This document shows positions 18,869-26,313 of a DNA stretch of 64,000 nt, piece by piece. Under the pieces are notes generated by a model, which was not told where the DNA came from, searched no databases, and saw nothing but the letters and a program-made list of their open reading frames with translations. Every line of letters starts with the position of its first letter. Position 1 is the first letter of the stretch. The position numbers and the translations under genes were made by a program. This stretch comes from Bryobacterales bacterium (GTDB lineage Bacteria; Acidobacteriota; Terriglobia; Bryobacterales; UBA6623): the NCBI GenBank assembly GCA_026713545.1, contig JAPOOG010000046.1:1-64000 (forward strand), read 5' to 3'.

Positions 18869-19089
18869 GGGTCAGCACAATCGTACTGGAAGCCGGCCGG
18901 GGCTTCAACCGTGGCCAGTTTGCCGGCAAGTTACATTCCCTCGCCTGGGGCTTACCCGAAACGAGCCGGGATCATTCTTTCCGAACCTGCCTGTCGGGCG
19001 CAACGAGGGCCGCCGGATTCGATTCGTATAACTTTTCAATAGCTCGTCTAGAATATGGGAGACTTGTTCGACGATCGGAGCCGCCACCC
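18869..19089. promoter_or_regulatory. Divergent regulatory gap between transporter operon and second LLM gene
   Basis: A 221-bp divergent spacer. A TAGAAT hexamer at 19049-19054, 35 bp before the plus-strand ATG, is a plausible -10 box but has no good -35 partner. No operator symmetry was found. The region is open in the frame of the downstream gene, but the predicted extension has no homology to its paralogue. Confidence 0.3.
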
Positions 19090-20208
19090 ATGAACGACGA
19101 AGTCAATCACATCGACTACGGCATGTTCATCATGCCCTTTCATCCGCCGGACAAGCCGCTGGCGCAGTGCTACGACGAAGATCTCGAACTGATCGTTCGT
19201 GTCGAAGAGCTCGGTTTCTCGGAGTTCTGGATCGGCGAGCATCACACGATGAAGTACGAGAACATCGTGATGCCGGAGATTTTCATCGCTCGGGCGCTCG
19301 GAGAGACGAAAACGATTCGTATGGGTCCCGCGCCGGTCTGTCTTCAGCAACACCACCCGGCTCACGTCGCCAGTCGGCTCGCCTTTCTGGACCATCTGTC
19401 GAAGGGCCGGCTCAACCTCTGCTTCGGACCCGGCAGTGTGACCGCCGACCAGGAGTTGTACGGTCTGGAGCCCAAATACGCTTCTTCCATGGTGAGCGAA
19501 GCCATCGACATGATTCTTCACCTTTGGGAATCCGATCCGCCCTACGTGATCGAGGGCAAGCACTGGAACATTCGGTTGCGGGATACGGTCGATGAGGAAA
19601 CCGGCATCGGATACATCCACAAGCCCTTCCAGAAGCCGCATCCTCCGATCGCCATGCCCGGCATGAGCCGGAATTCAGCCTCGATGAGAGAGGCCGGTCG
19701 ACGAGGGTTCCAGCCGTTCGGCCACTGCCTGGTGACGGCCAACGTTCTGGCTGACATGTGGAACTCCTACGAAGCCGGCGCCCGCGAGGCGGGTCGCATC
19801 GCCGACCGTTCCCGGTTCAAGATCGCGCGATCGATTTTCCTGGCCGACACCACCAGGGAAGCCGAAGAGAGCGCGCGAAGGAACTCGCTGGGACAGAACT
19901 ACGAGTACATCGGCCGCCTCTTCGATAAGGGGCTCGGCCGCAAGATCTACAAACGAGACCTCGACATGAGCGACGCCGATTGCCAGCTCGACTTCCTCAT
20001 GACCGAGCAGATCATCGCAGGCGATGTCGATGAAGTGCTGCGGCGCCTGCTCGAGATGCGCGAAGAAACCGGTCCTTTCGGAACCCTCATCCTGATGAGC
20101 TACGACTGGGACGACAAGGAGAGTTGGCTACGCAGCATGGAGTTGTTCGCTGATGAATTGATGCCCGCCCTCAACGCGGCGGTCAGCGAGACAGCGCTCG
20201 TGCAGTGA
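19090..20208 (+). CDS. Luciferase-like (LLM class) flavin-dependent monooxygenase, paralogue
   Basis: A 372-residue paralogue of the product of 15255-16373, aligned without end gaps: the Tyr-Gly-Met motif is at the same position from the N-terminus in both (MNDEVNHIDYGMFIMPFHPP here). It keeps GEHHTMKYENIVMPE and HVASRLAFLDHLSKGRLN. The start at ATG 19090 is chosen from this alignment. The frame continues upstream to 18853, but those residues do not match. It is divergent from the transporter-cyclase-LLM operon, so the two enzymes bracket the cassette. They may act on the same pathway with different substrates (inference). Confidence 0.9.
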   Translation: MNDEVNHIDYGMFIMPFHPPDKPLAQCYDEDLELIVRVEELGFSEFWIGEHHTMKYENIVMPEIFIARALGETKTIRMGPAPVCLQQHHPAHVASRLAFLDHLSKGRLNLCFGPGSVTADQELYGLEPKYASSMVSEAIDMILHLWESDPPYVIEGKHWNIRLRDTVDEETGIGYIHKPFQKPHPPIAMPGMSRNSASMREAGRRGFQPFGHCLVTANVLADMWNSYEAGAREAGRIADRSRFKIARSIFLADTTREAEESARRNSLGQNYEYIGRLFDKGLGRKIYKRDLDMSDADCQLDFLMTEQIIAGDVDEVLRRLLEMREETGPFGTLILMSYDWDDKESWLRSMELFADELMPALNAAVSETALVQ

Positions 20209-20212
20209 GCGC

Positions 20213-20752
20213 CTACGGCCTGCTCGAAAAAACCCGGTACTCTATCGATTCCCAGCGCCCACCGGGCAACCGCCTTTGAAAGAGCAGCAGGACGTCTTTC
20301 TTTTGGGTGTCCGCATGGCGGTACATGCGCAGCGCTGCCTTCCAGTCTCGTTCTGTTTCCTGATACTGGGGATGTCCCGTTTTGCTGTGGTGCCGTTCGG
20401 CGTCCGTTCCCACGGGGTTGTCGGTTGAACGCAGAAACATCGTGCCCGCGATGGGAACGCTGGGGGCGCCCTGTCCATTACTCTCCGTTGGCTTCCCCTC
20501 GATCGTCGTCTTTTCCAGGTCGGAGCTTACGAAAACGAGTGTCGGTTTCTCCCCGTCGAACTGCGCTCTCACGCGGTGCATGCCCTGCTCGAGCAACCGG
20601 CCGTCTCGCGTGTACAAGTCTTGCGGCAGGCGAATCACGTTTTCGAAAGCAGGCGCCCCAGTCTCGTTTCCGCCCTCATCCGCCGCCTGGACATGGTTCC
20701 AGACCAACACCGTGAGCGCCGCCAGAACAAGAAATCGTTGACTTCGATTCAT
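20213..20752 (-). CDS. Secreted hypothetical protein, third gene of a cytochrome/DUF1501 operon
   Basis: A 179-residue protein with a clear signal peptide (MNRSQRFLVLAALTVLVWNH...VQAAD). I do not recognise the family. The mature part is probably beta-rich and polar, with no Cys and no catalytic motif that I can name. It starts inside the stop of the DUF1501 gene (ATGA), so it is translationally coupled to it and probably exported with it. CTGGAGGG precedes the ATG. It converges on the LLM gene, 4 bp away. It may be an accessory or binding protein of the cytochrome/DUF1501 system. Confidence 0.75.
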   Translation of the reverse strand: MNRSQRFLVLAALTVLVWNHVQAADEGGNETGAPAFENVIRLPQDLYTRDGRLLEQGMHRVRAQFDGEKPTLVFVSSDLEKTTIEGKPTESNGQGAPSVPIAGTMFLRSTDNPVGTDAERHHSKTGHPQYQETERDWKAALRMYRHADTQKKDVLLLFQRRLPGGRWESIEYRVFSSRP

Positions 20753-22302
20753 CCCTCCAGCAGGCGCGACGCGATGCTATGGTTCCCCGTCTCGCCCACG
20801 CCGGTGGCCCTCCTTTCAAGGCCTTCGAAAAAGTAGGTCAGCCTCTTGTGGTCGAGGCCCAGGAGTTCAAGCACGGTCGCGTGCAGGGCATTGACGTGAA
20901 TCCTGTCTTCCACCGCGGCGAAGCCGAACTCGTCGGTGGCGCCGATCACCTTGCCGCCACGAATGCCTCCTCCGGCCATCCAGGCGCTGAATCCGTAGGG
21001 ATTGTGGTCGCGCCCATTGCTCCCTTGCATGACCGGGGTGCGGCCGAATTCGCCCACGCAAACCACGAGAGTGCTTTCGAGCAAACCTCGCTGCTTCAGG
21101 TCTTTGATGAGGCCGGCGACGGGCTGATCCATCTTCGCCGCCACCTCGAGGTGACCCTTGTCACACTCGCTATGCCCGTCCCAACCGCTGCTGTAAAGTT
21201 GAACGAAACGTACGCCGCGTTCGACCATGCGGCGCGCCAGCAGGCACATGCCGCCAAATCGAGCCGTCTGCTTTCCCGGCAGTCCGTAGAGTTCCCGAAT
21301 GTGCTCAGGCTCCTTCGATAGATCGACCAGTTCCGGCGCGGCCATCTGCATGCGGAACGCCAACTCGTAGTTGTTCATGCGGGCGTCGAGCCTGGTATCG
21401 TCTTCACGCGTTTCGAGGTGTCGCCGGTTCCAGCGATGGACCTGATCCAGGATCCTGCGCTGTCTTCCCATGCCGATGTGTGGCGATGGATTCAGATTCT
21501 CGAAGGCGGGTCCCACAGTCGAAACCAGAGTGCCCTGGTAGGTGGCCGGCAGGAACCCCGTTCCATACAGAGACTTGCTCGACCGCAGATAGTTGTCGGT
21601 CATCACGACATAGGCCGGCAAGCTGTCGGATTCACTCCCCAGGCCATACAACGTCCACGCTCCCAAGCTCGGCGCGCCCAACCGAAGCGAGCCGGTATTC
21701 AGCATGCTGAGAGCAGGTCCGTGGATGAAGGATTCGTGATAGCAGGACCGTAGGACGGCCAGCTCATCCGCCAGCTCAGCCGTTTGCTCGAAGAGATCGG
21801 AAATCTCGATGCCGGACTGGCCTCGCTTCTTGAACGTCCGGCGGGTCTGCATGAACTTTGCTTCGAAGGCGTTGATTTGCGCCAGCAGCAGCTTGCCGCC
21901 CTGGTAGTCCGCGGGAAGCAGCTTGCCGTCCCACCGAGCCAGAGCCGGCTTGGGATCTAAGCTGTCGACTTGGCTCAGGCCTCCTTGCAGGAAGAGGAAG
22001 ATGACACTCTTCGCTTTGGCGGGGAAATGAGGCTTCTTGTCGCGTAACGGGTTTGCCCGGCTTGATGCCGTCTCGGCCGCGAATGCAGCGCCGTCCCGGT
22101 CGAGCAGATGGCCCAGCGCCAGCGATCCGAAGCCGAATGCAGACTGCTGCAGGAACTGTCTGCGCGAACGGACCCGCACACTGCTAGCGAGAGAGTCCTC
22201 AGACCGACAAGTAGGACAACTGATCGCCGCGTCAACTTGAGTCAAATGTGAACCTTGGCAGCGAAGGAAAAAACTAGTGGATGAACTGGACATCGGACTC
22301 AA
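20749..22302 (-). CDS. DUF1501 protein, Tat-exported
   Basis: A 517-residue DUF1501 protein. The family belongs to the alkaline-phosphatase/sulfatase-like fold, but its reaction is not established. A twin-arginine signal is visible (RSRRQFLQQSAFGFGSLALG, around residue 46). The family blocks FLFLQGGLSQVDSLDPKP, the RFVQLYSSGWDGH stretch and VVCVGEFGRTPVMQGSNGRDH follow. The TTG at 22302 overlaps the stop of the upstream cytochrome gene (TTGA). ATG 22293 or GTG 22179, which would put the twin arginines at the N-terminus, are alternatives. It is the middle gene of a three-gene operon. Confidence 0.9.
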   Translation of the reverse strand: MSPMSSSSTSFFLRCQGSHLTQVDAAISCPTCRSEDSLASSVRVRSRRQFLQQSAFGFGSLALGHLLDRDGAAFAAETASSRANPLRDKKPHFPAKAKSVIFLFLQGGLSQVDSLDPKPALARWDGKLLPADYQGGKLLLAQINAFEAKFMQTRRTFKKRGQSGIEISDLFEQTAELADELAVLRSCYHESFIHGPALSMLNTGSLRLGAPSLGAWTLYGLGSESDSLPAYVVMTDNYLRSSKSLYGTGFLPATYQGTLVSTVGPAFENLNPSPHIGMGRQRRILDQVHRWNRRHLETREDDTRLDARMNNYELAFRMQMAAPELVDLSKEPEHIRELYGLPGKQTARFGGMCLLARRMVERGVRFVQLYSSGWDGHSECDKGHLEVAAKMDQPVAGLIKDLKQRGLLESTLVVCVGEFGRTPVMQGSNGRDHNPYGFSAWMAGGGIRGGKVIGATDEFGFAAVEDRIHVNALHATVLELLGLDHKRLTYFFEGLERRATGVGETGNHSIASRLLEG

Positions 22303-24920
22303 TCGACAAATAGAAACTCATTCAGATTAAAGACCGTCAGGCAAAGCTCCGTCAACGCCCGTGCCGCTGCCGGGTCGATGCTCTCCAGGCTTGCGGGGAG
22401 GTTGTCCGGCCTCTCTTTCCACCCCTCGAGGGAAGCAGACCCGAGCAGTTCGAGCGCCTCCCGCTTTTCGGCATCCGTGGGAGGACGCGCGAAACTGATG
22501 CGCCACAGAAGATCGACCCTTGCGTCAGGATCTTCCCCGGCTTCCCGCAACACTCGGCCGGCAAACTCCATTGCCTGTCGGAAGACGATCGGATTGTTGA
22601 GCAGGAACAGAGACTGGGGAGCGACCGTGGTCACTTCCCTGCCCGAGCTGCTCACGGCCGGATCCGGCGTGTCGAACTTGTCGAACATCGGGAACGGAAA
22701 GGTACGGCGCGCCAGCATGTAGACTCCCCGCCGCGAGTGATCCGCCGGGTCAGCCGGAACCGTCCACCACCATTTATTGCGTAGCGGCGCAAGCTCGGCG
22801 TCGGAAAGCGGCGGTACGAAGGGGCGCCCTCCCATCTTCCGGTTCAGGGTGCCCGACACCGCATGGATCGCATCCCAAACGGCTTCCGCTTCCAGGCGCC
22901 GCCGGTTGGCGCGCCACAGATAGCGGTTGTCTTCGTCGATGGCCAGATTCTCTCTGATCGAGAATTGACTCGACATTTGATAGACGTAAGACGTCATCAT
23001 CAGCCGGTGCATCGATTTGAGGCTCCAGCCGCGGGCGATGAATTCGGTGGCCAGCCAATCAAGCAGTTCGGGATGGGTCGGCGGTTGACCCTGCCGGCCG
23101 AAATCATTGGCGCTGCCGACGATCCCACGCCCGAAATGCCATTGCCAAAGGCGATTGACGATCACACGGGCAACAAGTGGATGGTCGGGACTCGTAAGCC
23201 ACAGGGCCAGCTTCTTGCGATACCGGAGGCCGTTCGGGTCTCGGTTCTCGAACTCGTCCCCACGGCTGAGGGAGGCGGGCAGGCCGGGACCCACCTTGGC
23301 CTTGTGACTTCCGAGGTCTCCTCTCTCGAGAACGTGTATCTCGGGGATCAACTCCGGCAGGACCGGTCCCAGCACCATCGCCGAGGGGATGTCGAACAAG
23401 GCATCGAAGCGGACGTTGTGCGAGGCGTCTTTTCGAGGAACCGCCATCACTGCATCGGCGATCGCAAGCTGGTACCTGGTCTTCTCGGATTCTTCCTCGG
23501 AACTCAACTGTTCCTCGGGTTTGATCTCGGCAACCGCCTCGACGAGAGGTGCGGCAAGCTTCTTCTGCTCGGCTGATCGGTCTTCTTCCGGCACATGGAA
23601 CGCAGCGGCCACGGCCGCATCGAACTCCTTCTTCTTTTCGTCGACGAGACGCTGTTTGACACGATCGAGAAACAGTTCGTAGGCATTGCGGCTCTCATCG
23701 AGCGCGATGTAACGCGGGTAGGCCTCGTTCCGGTGAAGCTCCGTCATCTTCGTGACAACCGAGAGGCGAACGGGTTGACTCGCTGCAAATATCGCCTGTA
23801 GCCGGAAGTACTCTTCCTGAGTGATCGGATCGAACTTGTGATCGTGACACCGGGCGCAACCTACCGTGAGTCCCATGAAGGCGGCCCCGGTTGTGTCGAT
23901 CCAATCCGTGAAGCGTTCGTAAAGCAACTGCGGCGTCTCGAGATACGACTCGCCAATAGCAGTGCCGAACGTATAGAGGCCGGTTCCGACGCGCGCCTCC
24001 AGATGTTCCACTTTCTCCGGGCGGATCGCGTAACTGCTGTCATGGAGATCCAGATTGTCCGGCCAGAGCTCGTCTGCGGCGATTTGTTCCTGGACGAACC
24101 GATCGTAGGGTTTGTCTTCGTTGAACGACTTGATCACGTAGTCCCGATACCGCCACGCCTCGGGATAAAACTCGTCGGTCTCGAAACCACCGCTATCGGC
24201 GTAACGAACAACATCCAGCCAGTGACGGCCCCAGCGCTCCCCGTAGTGCTTTGATTCAAGAAGCCGGTCGATCAGTTTCTGGTAAGCGTCGGGCGATTCG
24301 TCGGTGACGAATTGGTTGACCTCCTCCGGTGTTGGAGGCAGGCCGATCAAATCGAAATAGGCCCGTCTTGCCAGCACGTGCTTGCTTGCCGTTGGAGCGT
24401 GGCGTAGTCCCTTCTGCTCCCACCTCTTGAACACGAAAGCGTCAATCGGGTTTGCTACGGCGGCATGCTTGACTTCCGGCGCTTCGGGACGGCGGGGCGT
24501 CTTGAACGACCACCATTCTTCGTCCAAGTCCGAACCGGAGGGGCTTTCCGCCATGGGATAGGGAGAGCCCGCGTCAATCCAACGCCGCAGGATGTCGAGC
24601 TGATCGTCAGGTAACGGATGGGCGCTCCCCGGCGGCATCTTCAGATCTCCAAGGTGAGCCGCGGCTTGGTAGAGCAAGCTTGACTCGGCCTGGCTCGCAA
24701 CCACGGCCGGTCCGCGAACGCCTCCGCGCAGCAACGCCTCACGATTTCGAAGATCGAGCCCCGACGTCTTCGCCGAGCCGTGGCAGGACAGACAGTGTTC
24801 CGCGAGCACTTCGTGCGCGGCTCCACTGATGTCGGCCCCCGTTTGCGGGTACGCGGTGAGGCTGATGGATAAGAGGGCTATGACCTTCCCGGTCATGCCG
24901 CGGGCAGAGCTCATCAGCAA
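22299..24920 (-). CDS. PSCyt1/DUF1549/DUF1553 multi-haem-motif cytochrome-like protein
   Basis: A large exported protein of about 870 residues. After a signal peptide comes a Planctomycete-type cytochrome C domain with CLSCH at residues 43-47 (HEVLAEHCLSCHGS) and the MPPG box of class I cytochromes. DUF1549 follows, with a second CxxCH in [16 protein letters not shown] charged, helical middle region leads to DUF1553 (NRLWQWHFGRGIVGSANDFG). The family is widespread in Planctomycetes, Verrucomicrobia and Acidobacteria, with unknown function; covalent haem and redox activity are likely. The start may be TTG 24920, ATG 24914 or ATG 24896. It leads the operon with DUF1501 and the 179-residue protein. 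Confidence 0.9.
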   Translation of the reverse strand: MLMSSARGMTGKVIALLSISLTAYPQTGADISGAAHEVLAEHCLSCHGSAKTSGLDLRNREALLRGGVRGPAVVASQAESSLLYQAAAHLGDLKMPPGSAHPLPDDQLDILRRWIDAGSPYPMAESPSGSDLDEEWWSFKTPRRPEAPEVKHAAVANPIDAFVFKRWEQKGLRHAPTASKHVLARRAYFDLIGLPPTPEEVNQFVTDESPDAYQKLIDRLLESKHYGERWGRHWLDVVRYADSGGFETDEFYPEAWRYRDYVIKSFNEDKPYDRFVQEQIAADELWPDNLDLHDSSYAIRPEKVEHLEARVGTGLYTFGTAIGESYLETPQLLYERFTDWIDTTGAAFMGLTVGCARCHDHKFDPITQEEYFRLQAIFAASQPVRLSVVTKMTELHRNEAYPRYIALDESRNAYELFLDRVKQRLVDEKKKEFDAAVAAAFHVPEEDRSAEQKKLAAPLVEAVAEIKPEEQLSSEEESEKTRYQLAIADAVMAVPRKDASHNVRFDALFDIPSAMVLGPVLPELIPEIHVLERGDLGSHKAKVGPGLPASLSRGDEFENRDPNGLRYRKKLALWLTSPDHPLVARVIVNRLWQWHFGRGIVGSANDFGRQGQPPTHPELLDWLATEFIARGWSLKSMHRLMMTSYVYQMSSQFSIRENLAIDEDNRYLWRANRRRLEAEAVWDAIHAVSGTLNRKMGGRPFVPPLSDAELAPLRNKWWWTVPADPADHSRRGVYMLARRTFPFPMFDKFDTPDPAVSSSGREVTTVAPQSLFLLNNPIVFRQAMEFAGRVLREAGEDPDARVDLLWRISFARPPTDAEKREALELLGSASLEGWKERPDNLPASLESIDPAAARALTELCLTVFNLNEFLFVD

Positions 24921-25120
24921 CCTGTTGTCCGGAAACGGCGCGATGCTTTCCTCCCGTCCTCCATAGCAATTCTAACGCGGGTATGACTTTTACAGTATTC
25001 CCGGATATGGTTCGCTCACCGAATCGTCTGCTGCGAGAGCGGCATGCCGCGTCCCTGTCTTCTCCTCAACCGGCGCGGCGAAGGCATCGACCGTCCCTGG
25101 GCTTTTGCGGATGGTTGTCT

Positions 25121-25392
25121 AAGGTTCACTGGCCATCAGACATTTCTTTCTAAAGCGAACCAATCCCCATCAAATGCTTTTCACGAGACACGAATCACGA
25201 GTGTCGAAACAGTGCATTGGGGTACTGAAGCCCTTCAGTCTTTTTTTTTTCGCCCAGGCCGGCATAGCATGAGGACAGAGAGGACGGAATCCGGACCTGA
25301 ATGTCTCACCACGTGGCGATACGAAGTGCGGGAGAGGGCCGGCGGGACGAGGCGCGAGCCGCCTGCGCCGGCAACTCGGCCGGTAACAAGGT
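25121..25392 (-). repeat. Dispersed repeat, family A copy 3 (inverted modules: box, array, terminator hairpin, head)
   Basis: A non-coding modular block in the divergent gap before the DUF1592-type gene. It holds the shared 60-bp box (25123-25185), a three-unit 7-bp array CACGAGA/CACGAAT/CACGAGT (25182-25202), a hairpin with poly-T (25224-25250) and the family head TGTCTCACCACGTGGCGA near 25303. The order of modules differs from copies 1 and 2, so the block is rearranged. Confidence 0.7.
25224..25250 (+). terminator. Terminator-like hairpin with ten T's inside the repeat
   Basis: ACTGAAG and CTTCAGT form a perfect 7-bp stem (25224-25239) followed by C and ten T's. This has the form of a Rho-independent terminator on the plus strand. 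The same hairpin recurs at 63578-63593 (poly-A on its left, so acting on the minus strand) and, with one mismatch, at 63031-63046. Confidence 0.6.
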
Positions 25393-25859
25393 TTTTCACG
25401 AAACACGATACACGGCCTTTTTCTCGCGTGCTTCGGCCGTCGAATGGTGAGAAATGCAGGTCAGGGTCGCATCACGAAAAACCGCCGCCCGGTCACTGTT
25501 TCCCGGTGCCCGTTCGCGTGGCATGGCGCGGCATCGCGCGGCAACGGGGCGCCCCGAGCGGCTGTCCGCGCACCGTCCGCAGCAGCAACACGGCCTTTAG
25601 GGTTTTTGCGAAACACGAATCACGGCTTCTATGCTTTTCACGAAACACGATACACGGCCTTTTTCTCGCGTGCTTCGGCCGTCGGGTGGTGAGAAATGCA
25701 GGTCAGGGTCGCATCACGAAAAACCGCCGCCCGGTCACTGTTTCCCGGCGCTCGTTCGCGTGGCATGGCGCGGCATCGCGCGGCAACGGGGCGCCCCGAG
25801 CGGCTGTCCGCGCACCGTCCGCAGTAGCAACACGGCCTTTAGGGTTTTTGCGAAACACG
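25393..25859 (+). repeat. 242-bp tandem duplication inside the repeat region
   Basis: Two near-identical direct copies with a 242-bp offset: 25393-25634 and 25635-25859, the second ending about 17 bp short. Differences are few, for example AATGGT against GGGTGG and AGCAGC against AGTAGC. Each copy begins with TTTTCACGAAACACG, contains the family A right end (TGGTGAGAAATGCAGGTC) and a GC-rich segment. Open frames across it are by-products of composition. Confidence 0.85.
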
Positions 25860-26167
25860 GACTTTACCGCCGCCCGGATCGCCGCGCCCGCCGCCCCCTG
25901 ACGACTTCCCTGCGAATCTTGACGGGGCCATTCTCGATATTCCGGGTTTATTGCCGCGTGAGAACGGGTCTTTGCCGCGTGAGAACGGGTTTTTGCCGCC
26001 TGATGACGACTTTTTACCGAATCCTAACGGGTCAATATCCCACAATTCTTCGGAATTCTTCGGAATTCTTCGGATACCCCCCGAGCCGCTGTCCGCGCTT
26101 CGTCCGCTGCCGCTCCCGTCGCCCTCCGAAGTGCTTCCGCAGCGGCGAACGCAAAATGAACCCATGC
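25860..26167 (-). repeat. Dispersed repeat, family B copy 1, with 10-bp and 21-bp internal arrays
   Basis: Read on the minus strand it starts at 26165 with ATGGGTTCATTTTGC, the conserved family B head (about 36 of 45 positions shared with 62599). It then has three exact AATTCTTCGG units (26044-26073 on the plus strand), four degenerate 21-bp units (25951-26033, TTGCCGCGTGAGAACGGG type) and a GC-rich tail GGCGCGGCGATCCGGGCGG. The tail is also seen at 62798 and 63247. Non-coding. Confidence 0.7.
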
Positions 26168-26234
26168 TGAATATGGGGAGCGTTTCGGGTTGCGTTGTCA
26201 AACTTCGGCTTGCGGCGCTGGGCTCGATCAGCGC

Positions 26235-26240
26235 TACAAT
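26235..26240 (+). promoter_or_regulatory. Candidate -10 box (TACAAT) for the DUF1592/DUF1552 operon
   Basis: TACAAT at 26235-26240 with a possible weak -35 (TTGCGG, 26210-26215, 19-bp spacer). It lies downstream of the family B repeat and 35-74 bp upstream of the two plausible start codons. This argues that translation does not begin further upstream. Confidence 0.35.
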
Positions 26241-26313
26241 TTCGCTAGGAAAGAGGGACGGGTGTGACCGTATCATGCAGCCAACTTTCCCTGTACGCGA
26301 TGGCAAGCCCGGC

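Noticed and set aside
18853-19089. N-terminal extension of the second LLM enzyme
   Set aside because: The paralogue aligns from ATG 19090 with no end gap, and the extension has no matching residues.
25044-25901. A 285-codon frame across the 25-kb repeat block
   Set aside because: It covers the terminator hairpin, the inverted ends and the 242-bp duplication; the peptide only mirrors the DNA repeats.
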